64,000 nt of DNA from positions 124,001-188,000 of the forward strand of contig CAVQNQ010000001.1 of the NCBI GenBank assembly GCA_963714205.1. The letters run 5' to 3'. Below the pieces are notes generated by a model, which was given only the letters and a program-made list of their open reading frames with translations, had not been told where the DNA came from and searched no databases. The position numbers were made by a program, and so were the translations under genes. This document shows, in pieces, positions 47,856-55,936 of the stretch. Position 1 is the stretch's first letter, and the number at the start of each line of letters is the position of its first letter. This DNA comes from CAVQNQ01 sp963714205. Its GTDB lineage: Bacteria > Acidobacteriota > Terriglobia > Bryobacterales > Bryobacteraceae.

Positions 47856-48131
47856 TTAGTGGTAATCGACATAATCAACGTCCTCCGCGCCGTCGTCAAA
47901 GCGAAAAATCACCCGCCAGTTGGCGCGCACTGTAACGGCCCAGAAACCTTTAGACGCGCCTTTGAGCGGATGCAGCCGGAACCCCGGCAAATCCATGTGG
48001 TCAACGGTTCGAGCGGCGTGAAGCGTTGCCAGAATATTCCGCAGCTTGCCAACATGTTCCGGGTTTACGCCGCTCGGGTCGTCCTGTTCAAAAAGCCGTT
48101 TCAGTCCCTTGTGGCGGATTGTCCGTATCAT
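47856..48131 (-). CDS. higB: HigB-type toxin (RelE superfamily)
   Basis: 91 residues. FWAVTVRANWRVIFRFDDGA and HPLKGASKGFWAV are the core RelE-fold motifs; IRTIRHKGLKRLFEQDDPSG is the usual HigB N-terminus. Cuts mRNA on the ribosome when free. It is encoded immediately upstream of the antitoxin. Confidence 0.88.
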   Translation of the reverse strand: MIRTIRHKGLKRLFEQDDPSGVNPEHVGKLRNILATLHAARTVDHMDLPGFRLHPLKGASKGFWAVTVRANWRVIFRFDDGAEDVDYVDYH

Positions 48132-48273
48132 CCCGCACCGTAACGTGCCACGTGGCGCATGGCAAAAACAATTTTAGCACCAAGCCCTTTTCTTGGCGTC
48201 CGTAAGGCGTGAGCCGAAACGGGAGTGGGCCATGTGCGCCTGGCCACGCGCACAGAGCGGCGCTCGCGCCAAT

Positions 48274-48954
48274 TCAAAGCGGCTTCGTCTTTCCGCGCCT
48301 CTTCCGCCCCACCGCCCTCCCCGCCACCAGCAGTGCCACGATCACGACGGCCTCTACCGCATACCGTGCAACATCGCTGGGATGTAGCGCGCGCACCACC
48401 GCCGCATCCGTCATGATCATCTCGCCGCCCACTCTTCCCAGGATCGCCGCGCCCAGGTATATGGTTACCGGGTAGCGGTCCATCAGGTCCGCCAGCAGGT
48501 TGGCGGAGAAGACCACGAAGGGGATGCTGAGGCCCAGGCCAAACACGATCAGCCATACATTGCCCTTGGAGGCTCCCGCGATGGCCAGGATGTTGTCCGT
48601 GGACATGGTGAGGTCGGCCACCACTATGTACCAGATGGCCTGCCAGAAGCGGTGCGGCGCGGGCGCGGCGTCGGGCGGGTCGCTAGCATCCACCAACACT
48701 TTGAAGGCGATCCACACGATGAGCAGGCCGCCCGCGAGCTGCACGTACGAAATGCTCAGGATGCGCGCCGCTACGGTGGTGAGGGCCACGCGCAGTACGA
48801 CCGCGGCGAGGGCCCCGCCGGCCGTGCCGATGCGCCGTTCGCGGCGCGGCAGGGAGCGCACTGCCATGGCGATCACCAGGGCGTTGTCGCCGGCCAGCAA
48901 CAGGTCGATCAGCACGATCGAGAAGCCATTCAGCAGGAACTGGCCGGCAGTCAT
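48274..48954 (-). CDS. TerC/Alx-like integral membrane protein (YjbE family)
   Basis: 226 residues, about seven membrane helices. Two conserved acidic repeats: LLLAGDNALVIAMAVRSLP in the first half and MSTDNILAIAGASKG in the second. The family exports manganese or related metals. The gene follows ribF closely on the same strand, so I see no room for a separate Mn riboswitch leader. Confidence 0.85.
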   Translation of the reverse strand: MTAGQFLLNGFSIVLIDLLLAGDNALVIAMAVRSLPRRERRIGTAGGALAAVVLRVALTTVAARILSISYVQLAGGLLIVWIAFKVLVDASDPPDAAPAPHRFWQAIWYIVVADLTMSTDNILAIAGASKGNVWLIVFGLGLSIPFVVFSANLLADLMDRYPVTIYLGAAILGRVGGEMIMTDAAVVRALHPSDVARYAVEAVVIVALLVAGRAVGRKRRGKTKPL

Positions 48955-48961
48955 GGCGCGC

Positions 48962-49939
48962 CTAGGCCGGACCGGCCCAGCCGACGGGCCTTCGCATCCA
49001 GGCTCCGGCGCGCCGGAAATAGCGCCGCGCCACGCCGACGTCCTTGAGGATCTGCGCCTTCAGCGCCTCGGGATTCTCGAAACGGCGCTCGTCGCGGACG
49101 AATTCGAGAAAGGCCACGCGGATGCGGCGCGGCGTGGGGCCTTCGAGCGGATCGAGGAGGAAGGTTTCGATGGTCAGCTCGTCGCTCGAGCCGAAGGTGG
49201 GGCGGTAGCCGATATTGGTGATGGAGTTCCACTCGCGGCCGCTCTCCAGGTCGCGCGTACAGGTGAGATAGACGCCGCGCGCCGGCAGCACTTCGGCGGC
49301 GGTAGCCAGGTTCAGGGTGGGCACCGTCTGGCTCGATCCCACGCCCCGGCCGCTCGCCACGTCGCCTTCCAGGGCATAGGGCCGCTCGAGGAAACGCGCC
49401 GCCAACGCCACCCGGCCGCGCTCGATCAGCTCGCGCACCGTGCTGCTGCTGACCATGCGGCCCCGGCAGGCGGCCACCGGCACGATCTCGGTTTCGAATC
49501 CTAATTCCCGGCCCATTGCGGCCAGCAGGCGGACGTTGCCGGCGTGCAGATGGCCGAAGCGGAAATTGTCGCCCACCAGCACGGCCCGCGCGCCCAGCCG
49601 CTCCACCAGGATACGCCGCACGAACTCCTCCGGCGAAAGGAGCGCCACCGTGGGCGTGAACGGCAGAATCAGCACCTGCTCCACGCCTTCCGCGCCCATC
49701 AGTTCGGCGCGGCGTTCCGGAGAGGTCATCAGGCGGGGCGCGCGCTCGGGCGCCACCACCCGCACCGGATGCGGATGAAAGGTGAGCACCGAAGGCTTCC
49801 AGCCGTGTTCCTCCGAAAGCGCCTTGAGGCGGCGCAGAATGCGCCGGTGGCCGGAGTGCACGCCATCGAAATTGCCGATGGTCAGGGCGGCCGGGCCGAA
49901 GTCCGCGGGAACTTCCTCGAGCCTGCGGTACACCCTCAT
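48962..49939 (-). CDS. ribF: Bifunctional riboflavin kinase / FAD synthetase
   Basis: 325 residues. The N-terminal FAD synthetase has ALTIGNFDGVHSGHRRILRR (nucleotidyl-transferase HxGH) and NFRFGHLHAGNVRLL; the C-terminal kinase has ASGRGVGSSQTVPTLNL and NIGYRPTFG. Makes FMN and FAD from riboflavin. It overlaps the preceding metallo-hydrolase gene (ATGA). Confidence 0.93.
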   Translation of the reverse strand: MRVYRRLEEVPADFGPAALTIGNFDGVHSGHRRILRRLKALSEEHGWKPSVLTFHPHPVRVVAPERAPRLMTSPERRAELMGAEGVEQVLILPFTPTVALLSPEEFVRRILVERLGARAVLVGDNFRFGHLHAGNVRLLAAMGRELGFETEIVPVAACRGRMVSSSTVRELIERGRVALAARFLERPYALEGDVASGRGVGSSQTVPTLNLATAAEVLPARGVYLTCTRDLESGREWNSITNIGYRPTFGSSDELTIETFLLDPLEGPTPRRIRVAFLEFVRDERRFENPEALKAQILKDVGVARRYFRRAGAWMRRPVGWAGPA

Positions 49940-50730
49940 GCCAGGCCTTCCGCGGGCACCAGGATCTCCAGCCCGTCATACGCCAGCCGGATGTGCGGCG
50001 GCAGCAGGCTGTTGGCGCGCTCGTGCGCCAGGTCGTGCGAGAGGTGAGTGAAGAAAGCCCGCCGGGGCGCCACGGTTTCCACGGTCTTGATGGAGCGGTC
50101 CACGGTGGAGTGCGTGGGATGCGGCTTGTAGCGCAGCGCGTCCAGAAACAGCACATCCAGGCCGCGCAATTGTTCCAGCGAGGCTTCCGGAATGTCGCTG
50201 TGATCGGTAAGATAGGCGGCCGGGCCGAAGCGGAAACCGTAGATGATCCGGCTGCCGTGCAGAATCGGGATCGGCTGGAAGGTCAGGCCGAAAAGATCGA
50301 AGGGCGAGCCGTCGATCGGCCGGGTCTCGAGGCGCGGGACATGGGATTCCTTTTTTTCGCCATCGAAGATGTACTCGAAGACGCGCTGAATCGCGGCCAT
50401 GGTCTCCGGCGAGGCGTAGATCGGAATGGGGCTTTTCTGCCGGAAGTTGAAAGGGCGCAGATCGTCCAGCCCCAAAATGTGGTCCGCGTGGCTGTGAGTG
50501 AAGAGCACCGCATCGAGATGGTCGATGCGCGCGCGCAATGCCTGTTGGCGGAAATCCGGCGTGGTGTCGATGAGAACATTGCGCCCGTCATAGCTCACCA
50601 GGATCGAGGGCCGCAGCCGGTTATCGCGCGGATCGGCCGACGTGCATACGGCGCACTGGCAGCCGATGGTGGGCACGCCCACGCTGGTTCCCGAGCCGAG
50701 GACCGTAATCTTCAATGGGGCGATCGCCAT
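49936..50730 (-). CDS. MBL-fold metal-dependent hydrolase (PhnP-like)
   Basis: 264 residues. ITVLGSGTSVGVPTIGCQC opens the beta-lactamase fold; the metal site is VLFTHSHADHILGLDDLRPF (HxHxDH), with further ligands in ILHGSRIIYG-like and AFFTHLSHDL. PhnP and related enzymes hydrolyse phosphodiesters. It sits between DUF1844 and ribF genes and is probably co-transcribed with them. Confidence 0.87.
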   Translation of the reverse strand: MAIAPLKITVLGSGTSVGVPTIGCQCAVCTSADPRDNRLRPSILVSYDGRNVLIDTTPDFRQQALRARIDHLDAVLFTHSHADHILGLDDLRPFNFRQKSPIPIYASPETMAAIQRVFEYIFDGEKKESHVPRLETRPIDGSPFDLFGLTFQPIPILHGSRIIYGFRFGPAAYLTDHSDIPEASLEQLRGLDVLFLDALRYKPHPTHSTVDRSIKTVETVAPRRAFFTHLSHDLAHERANSLLPPHIRLAYDGLEILVPAEGLA

Positions 50731-50735
50731 CAGGC

Positions 50736-51059
50736 TTACTGGGCGGACGCCTTGCCGGCTTCCTCGGAGACCTGGACGAAGCGGAAGCGCAGCTCGGTGA
50801 GGGAATTCTCGAGTGTGCGCTGTTCCTCCAGAGTCAGGTTGCCCTTGGTCTTCTCCAGCAGGACGGCCATTAAATCGATGGTGTGGCGCGCCAGGCGAAG
50901 GTCGGGTTCGGGCTTTTCTTCATCCTCGAAGTGCACCAATCCGAGGTGCATTTCGGCCTGCGCGCGCAGCGAGAACACGATAAAACCAAAGGTCGGAGTC
51001 GGCAGCGGGATGGAAGTTTCTTCCTGGGGAACTGCGTTGGTCTCGGGTTCGCTCATCAC
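50736..51059 (-). CDS. DUF1844 family protein
   Basis: 107 residues. Central block PTFGFIVFSLRAQAEMHLGL and a helical end with RLARHTIDLMAVLLEKTKGN. This matches the short DUF1844 family, widespread and uncharacterised. It lies 5 nt upstream of the metallo-hydrolase gene. Confidence 0.82.
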   Translation of the reverse strand: MMSEPETNAVPQEETSIPLPTPTFGFIVFSLRAQAEMHLGLVHFEDEEKPEPDLRLARHTIDLMAVLLEKTKGNLTLEEQRTLENSLTELRFRFVQVSEEAGKASAQ

Positions 51060-51066
51060 CCTTATC

Positions 51067-53079
51067 TTACAACCGCTTCGCGGAGGCCCGCTGTGACAGA
51101 GTGCGCCATAGCGCCCATAGCAGCAGACCGATGATGGCCGCGAGCGACGCCAGGCGGCAGAGGAGACGCTCCAGGCCGCCGGCGAACTCCAGGTCGAGAT
51201 CGCAATGTCCGGCGCGGTCCGGCTCGATGACGATCATGCCCAGCCCATCCGCCCGCAGCTTCTGTTTCCGCCCGTCGAGGCGCGCCTCCCATCCGGGGTC
51301 GTAGCAGACCTGTACGGAGAGATCCTGCCCGCGGGAAATGTCCGCCTGGATGCGCGCCCGGTCGGTCGAGAGCCACTCGAGCGCGGCTGCGGGCAGGGCC
51401 GGGTCGTCCAGCGCGCGCACATAGGCCTCCGCGGGGGCGATGTCAAGTCCGTGAATCGGCTGGCGACCCACCACCGCCTCCGCCGGGATCACGTGCGCCA
51501 GTGAGCTTGACCGCAGCGGCACCGCATAGATGGCATCGTCGCCACTCTGCCAGATTTTGGGCAGCACGCCTTCGAACTTCTGCGGATGGACGAAGGGGTG
51601 GTAGAACTCTGCGCTATGCGCGCCGGGCACGTGGATGGCGGCGGCGCCAAAGGCTTTAAGCCAGAAGATGGAATACTCGGCATCGCGCGAGCCGGCATTG
51701 GTCCCCGAGTAAATGGTGTAGACCGCCACGCGTTGCATGAAGTTGGGCGCGAAAGGCTCGTGCCCGGCGCTCAACTGGGGATTGTCGGCGAAGAGGTTGA
51801 ACCAGAACTCCACGTCTCCGGAAATCATGACGCGAACGCCCGGCAGATTATCGCCGATCCACCGGGAGGTGCGGTATTCGGTGGTCTGGAGGATATCGAC
51901 GGGCTTCAGCAGCCCGCGGTCGAACCTGCGCAGGTGGATGACGAGGGGAATCGCCAGCACCAGCGCCACCGCCGCCAGCGCCCGACGCGGCATAGGGGGA
52001 AGCTGCCAGAAGGCCAGGGCCGCTAGCAGGCAGATCCCCATATCGATCTCCAGGTGGTAACGCAACACCTGGGGCAGGGTGACGATGTGGAACGCGTAAT
52101 AGAGCAGGGGAATGCCGCCGAAGAGCCAGGTGAATCCCAGCAGGAAGCGGGTTGCAAATGCCGCCCGCCGGGCCGCCGCGCGGATAGCCGCCAGGCCGCC
52201 CAGCAGAATGGCGTATCCCAGGGGCGTGAGGATCGAGAAGCGGTAATCTCCGCCCACCATTTGGGAGTTGTGGGAAGTCAGCGCCAGCAGGCGGGGCGTG
52301 AGGAGGGGGCAGACGCACAGGTAGGTCGCCACACCCAGAAGGGCCAGGCGGATCGCGGCGCGCCGCATATCGCGCGTTTCGAGGGAGGCCACCAGCGCCA
52401 GGGATCCCAGCGCCAGGGTGGTGATTCCGAAGGCGTTGCTTAGCGCCGTCATCCCGCACAAGGCCACCGCCGCCAGGCAAGCGCGTGCCTGCCCGGTGCG
52501 GAGCGCCCGCTCGAGCGCCACGAGGGCCAGGGGCAGCAGCGCCAGCGCGATGGTGTGCGCGATATCGCCGTAATAGACCAGGTCCATCATGCGGCGGGAG
52601 TCCGTGCGGTAGGCCAGGTCGGAGCGGAAGACGGGGAAGAGCAGGGAAGTGGGCGAAAGCAACGTATAGAGAAAACTGCCAGCGAGCGCGCACTCGGCTC
52701 GGACGCCCCATTTTCGCGCGGTCCAGAACCAGGTCAGGGGAGCCAGGCAAAAAAACAGTCCGGCGACGATGTGGAGGGCCAGTGGCGCGGAGATCCCGGT
52801 GGCCGAGGAAAGGGCCGCGACGGCGGCCGGTGCCAGTGGCGAATAGGTGTTCTCCGCCGGCATCCCGATATTCCACAGCGAAAACCACCGCGCGCCGGGA
52901 TGCCGCGCGAAAAAACGGCCCAAACTGGCCAGCGCGCCCTCGTTGGACTGAAGATTATCGAAGAATTCCGTGCGGAACAACTCGTGGCAGAAGTAGAGAT
53001 TCAGGCCAGCCAGAATGCCCGCGTAAGCCGCCGGCCGCATTCCCGCCGCTGTTTGGCTATGGCGCACTATGGAAATCAT
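51067..53079 (-). CDS. Large polytopic membrane protein (GT-C / YfhO-like)
   Basis: 670 residues from ATG 53079 (TTG 53094 would add five). About 11 membrane helices in the first 440 residues, one near the C-terminus, and a soluble domain of about 200 residues between. The early loop HELFRTEFFDNLQSNEG followed by LGRFFARHP carries acidic residues in the position typical of GT-C transferases. The best guess is a lipid-linked-sugar glycosyltransferase or a YfhO-like relative, but no signature is decisive. Confidence 0.65.
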   Translation of the reverse strand: MISIVRHSQTAAGMRPAAYAGILAGLNLYFCHELFRTEFFDNLQSNEGALASLGRFFARHPGARWFSLWNIGMPAENTYSPLAPAAVAALSSATGISAPLALHIVAGLFFCLAPLTWFWTARKWGVRAECALAGSFLYTLLSPTSLLFPVFRSDLAYRTDSRRMMDLVYYGDIAHTIALALLPLALVALERALRTGQARACLAAVALCGMTALSNAFGITTLALGSLALVASLETRDMRRAAIRLALLGVATYLCVCPLLTPRLLALTSHNSQMVGGDYRFSILTPLGYAILLGGLAAIRAAARRAAFATRFLLGFTWLFGGIPLLYYAFHIVTLPQVLRYHLEIDMGICLLAALAFWQLPPMPRRALAAVALVLAIPLVIHLRRFDRGLLKPVDILQTTEYRTSRWIGDNLPGVRVMISGDVEFWFNLFADNPQLSAGHEPFAPNFMQRVAVYTIYSGTNAGSRDAEYSIFWLKAFGAAAIHVPGAHSAEFYHPFVHPQKFEGVLPKIWQSGDDAIYAVPLRSSSLAHVIPAEAVVGRQPIHGLDIAPAEAYVRALDDPALPAAALEWLSTDRARIQADISRGQDLSVQVCYDPGWEARLDGRKQKLRADGLGMIVIEPDRAGHCDLDLEFAGGLERLLCRLASLAAIIGLLLWALWRTLSQRASAKRL

Positions 53080-53156
53080 ACCCCGCAGTCGCAAACCGGC
53101 GGGGCGGGGCTTGGTTGACGGCAGCCGAGCGGAAAACTACAATATGTATTGTATAC

Positions 53157-53163
53157 AAGGAGG
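53157..53163 (+). promoter_or_regulatory. Strong ribosome binding site of tatA
   Basis: AAGGAGG lies 6 nt before ATG 53170. It decides the start over an in-frame upstream ATG at 53149. Confidence 0.75.
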
Positions 53164-53169
53164 CCGTGC

Positions 53170-53340
53170 ATGAGATCCGTTGGCTTTCCAGAGCTTATGG
53201 TAATCCTCGGAGTTGCCGTGCTGCTGTTCGGCGGCAAGAAGATTCCGGAAGTCGCGAAGGGCTTGGGCGAAGGAATCCGGAACTTCAAGAACGCATTAAA
53301 GGGCGACGACGAAAAGGTCGAAGAAAAGAAGCAGGCGTAG
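53170..53340 (+). CDS. tatA: Sec-independent translocase protein TatA
   Basis: 56 residues. One N-terminal membrane helix (GFPELMVILGVAVLLFGGKK) with the FGxKK hinge, then an amphipathic helix (IPEVAKGLGEGIRNFKNALK) and an acidic tail. Forms the pore of the twin-arginine translocase. It stands alone without tatBC here. Confidence 0.92.
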   Translation: MRSVGFPELMVILGVAVLLFGGKKIPEVAKGLGEGIRNFKNALKGDDEKVEEKKQA

Positions 53341-53406
53341 GCTTCGAGGAGCGGCCCGCAAGTTGTGCCGCTTTCGCCTCGGCCCCTGACAGTTCCAGCC
53401 AAAAAC

Positions 53407-53445
53407 AAACCCCGCGAGCCGGTTGGGCGGTCGCGGGGTTTTTCG
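53407..53445. terminator. Rho-independent terminator after tatA
   Basis: An 11-bp perfect stem (AAACCCCGCGA / TCGCGGGGTTT) with a 13-nt loop, followed by TTTCG. On the opposite strand the stem is followed by GTTTTT, so it may serve both tatA and the convergent HU gene. Confidence 0.8.
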
Positions 53446-53467
53446 TATATAGGTTTGTGCGTCTCCG

Positions 53468-53770
53468 CTACTTCCTCTTGGGAGGAACGATCGCGTCTTT
53501 AGCGGCCTTGGCCACGCGGAACTTCACGACCTTCTTGGCCGGGATCTTGATGGATTCGCCGGTCGCCGGGTTGCGGCCAACGCGCGCCTTGCGGTCCACA
53601 CGCACCAACCGGCCAATGCCCGGCAGCACGAATACGCCATTCTTCTTTACCTCTCCCACGGCCAGGGTCGCGAGAGTATCCAGGAAGCCGCGGGCCTCCT
53701 TGTTGCTGACTTCGCAGTGCTCGGCCAGCGATTTCACCAGTTGCGTCTGGGTCATTCTTTGATTCGCCAT
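53468..53770 (-). CDS. hup: HU-family DNA-binding protein
   Basis: 100 residues from ATG 53770, with AAGGAG 6 nt before it; a longer frame upstream is not needed. MTQTQLVKSLAEHCEVSNKE is the HU helical base and VGRNPATGESIKIPAKKVVK contains the signature GRNPxTGExI that bends DNA. It is single-copy here and probably the main HU protein. Confidence 0.93.
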   Translation of the reverse strand: MANQRMTQTQLVKSLAEHCEVSNKEARGFLDTLATLAVGEVKKNGVFVLPGIGRLVRVDRKARVGRNPATGESIKIPAKKVVKFRVAKAAKDAIVPPKRK

Positions 53771-54005
53771 ATATCTCCTTCCGATTCTCCCGTGATTGCG
53801 TTTGCGCCCGATGGAGCGGATCCGTGCGCCCCATGCGCCCCGCGACCACTTCACCGTCGAAACATTTTGAGGCCGCTACGTTTTGAGATTCGGCCCCGAA
53901 CGATATCAATCATACGGGAACGGCGGAGCGATGTAAAGCAAAAATGCGCTCGAAAAGCCCATTTTTTCGGGCTTTTTCGGCGCCGCTGGCCATGGAAAGC
54001 CCGTT

Positions 54006-54746
54006 TTATAGGGCTTCCGCGAATCCCCGGCCCGGCAGATACTCGAGTTCGCCCTCCCGGAAGGCCCCCGCGGCACGGTTTTTCAGCACGCGGAAGCGCA
54101 GCCGAAGGCCCGGCCCGGGAGCCACCCGGATGCGCACCGACGCGTAGAGCTTCAACGGCGGCCCTCCGGCGCTGGTCTCGCCGGCCGGTTCCACGCGCGA
54201 GCGGATCTGGTTCAGGAACAATACCGAAACGCCCGCCCGCATCGCGGTCATAGCCAGCTTGCGCAGACCGGATGCCAGCACGCGGCTGTGCAGTCCGGCT
54301 GGGCTCTCTCCGAGGGAGGCTTCGCGCTCCAGTTGCGGGGACAGCGCGGCGGCCGAATCCAGCACCAGCAGATCCAGCGCCCCCGAGGCCGCCAGCCGGC
54401 GCGCCATCTCGAGAGCCTGCTCGGCCGAATCGGGGCGGCCGAGGGGCATCCGCTCCAGGTCGACGCCCAGCGCGGCGGCGTACTGGGGGTCGAAGGTGTG
54501 GTCGGCGTCGATCCATCCGGCCGAGCCGCCGCCGGCCTGCAAATGGGCTATGGTCTGAAGCGCCAGCGTAGTCTTGCCGCAGGACGGACCGAAGATCTCC
54601 ACGATCGAGCCGCGCGGGAAGCCGCTCGAATCGAGAGCGGCGTCGAGGAGCGCGAAGCCCGTTGAAACCGCCGCGGCGCGGCCCGGTGCGCTTTCCATAC
54701 GGGAGAGCTTCAGCTCGATGGCGTGCCGCCGCTGCAGTTCGCTCAT
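54006..54746 (-). CDS. RecA-like paralogue with shortened P-loop
   Basis: 246 residues, about 110 shorter than RecA. It follows the RecA core: GSIVEIFGPSCGKTTLALQ (Walker A), LDLLVLDSAAALSPQLERE (Walker B), VSVLFLNQIRSRV and LKLYASVRIRV. The P-loop has one residue fewer than RecA's GPESSGKTT, giving GPSCGKTT. RecA's C-terminal domain is missing. It begins 30 nt after the recA stop, on the same strand. Such short RecA-like proteins include ImuA, a partner of translesion polymerases, but imuB and dnaE2 are not in this window. It may be a RecA regulator. Confidence 0.8.
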   Translation of the reverse strand: MSELQRRHAIELKLSRMESAPGRAAAVSTGFALLDAALDSSGFPRGSIVEIFGPSCGKTTLALQTIAHLQAGGGSAGWIDADHTFDPQYAAALGVDLERMPLGRPDSAEQALEMARRLAASGALDLLVLDSAAALSPQLEREASLGESPAGLHSRVLASGLRKLAMTAMRAGVSVLFLNQIRSRVEPAGETSAGGPPLKLYASVRIRVAPGPGLRLRFRVLKNRAAGAFREGELEYLPGRGFAEAL

Positions 54747-54776
54747 GCGCGTGCCCAGAGCCTGCCTCTGGCGGGA

Positions 54777-55850
54777 CTACCGGCGCACTGCGGCAGGTTT
54801 GGCGGTGGCCGCCGGGGGGGCCGCGTCGGGCGACACGGGCGCGGCGGGCTCGGGTTTGATCAGGCCCAGTGCCTTGCGCAGCTCGGTATCGACCGCCTGG
54901 CGGATATCCGGGTTGTCCTTCAGGAACTGGCGCGCGTTCTCGCGGCCCTGCCCGATGCGTTCGCCCTTGTAGCTGAACCAGGAGCCGCTCTTCTCGATCA
55001 GGTTCTGCGCCACGCCCAGGTCGATCAGGTCGCCTTCCTTGGAAATGCCCTCGCCGTAGATGATGTCGAACTCGGCTTCGCGGAAGGGCGCGGCTACCTT
55101 GTTCTTCACCACTTTGACTTTGGTGCGGTTGCCGATCACCGCCTCGCCATCCTTGATGGCGGCGATGCGCCGGATATCCAGCCGCGTGGAAGCGTAGAAC
55201 TTCAATGCCCGGCCGCCCGTGGTGGTCTCCGGGTTGCCGAACATCACGCCGATCTTCTCGCGGATCTGGTTGATGAAGATCAGGCACGTCCGCGACTTAT
55301 TCACCGTCCCGGTCAGCTTGCGCAGCGCCTGCGACATGAGCCGCGCCTGCACGCCCATGTGGCTATCGCCCATCTCGCCATCCAGTTCGGATTTGGGCAC
55401 CAGCGCCGCCACCGAGTCCAACACCAGAATGTCGATCTGCCCGGAGTCGATCAATTTAGCCGTGATCTCGAGGGCCTGCTCGCCGTAATCCGGCTGTGAT
55501 ACCAGCAGGTTATCCACGTCCACGCCCAGCTTTCGGGCGTAGGATGGGTCGAGGGCGTGCTCCACGTCGATGAAAGCCGCGATGCCGCCCTTCTTCTGGG
55601 CCTCGGCGATGGCTTGCAGCGCGATAGTGGTTTTGCCGGAGGATTCCGGCCCGAAGATTTCGTTGATGCGGCCCCTGGGGAAGCCGCCGACGCCCATGGC
55701 GGCATCGAGCGAGATCGAGCCCGACGAGATCACGGCCACCGGGACGATGGCATCCTTCGATCCGAGTCGCAGGATCGAGCCTTTCCCAAACTGCTTTTCG
55801 ATCTGGGTGAGGGCCGTTTCTAAAGCGCGCGCGCGCTCCTTTTCGTCCAT
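54777..55850 (-). CDS. recA: Recombinase RecA
   Basis: 357 residues, full length. RINEIFGPESSGKTTIALQ is Walker A, DILVLDSVAALVPKSELDGE the Walker B region, followed by the L2-type FINQIREKIGVMFGNPETTT and a C-terminal Ala/Pro-rich tail. Catalyses strand exchange and SOS co-protease activity. A LexA box is not evident upstream. Confidence 0.97.
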   Translation of the reverse strand: MDEKERARALETALTQIEKQFGKGSILRLGSKDAIVPVAVISSGSISLDAAMGVGGFPRGRINEIFGPESSGKTTIALQAIAEAQKKGGIAAFIDVEHALDPSYARKLGVDVDNLLVSQPDYGEQALEITAKLIDSGQIDILVLDSVAALVPKSELDGEMGDSHMGVQARLMSQALRKLTGTVNKSRTCLIFINQIREKIGVMFGNPETTTGGRALKFYASTRLDIRRIAAIKDGEAVIGNRTKVKVVKNKVAAPFREAEFDIIYGEGISKEGDLIDLGVAQNLIEKSGSWFSYKGERIGQGRENARQFLKDNPDIRQAVDTELRKALGLIKPEPAAPVSPDAAPPAATAKPAAVRR

Positions 55851-55936
55851 GCCGGCGCAAGCTCCTGTAGTGGGGTAAGAGTCTCATTGTATCAGTGGCG
55901 CCGGAAGCGCGATATTCGGAAGATAATTTCGCGGGC

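Noticed and set aside
48128..48556. A 142-codon minus-strand frame overlapping the TerC-like gene
   Set aside because: A frame shadow of the TerC-like coding region.
55851..55936. A LexA/SOS box upstream of recA
   Set aside because: No convincing palindrome of known LexA type was seen.
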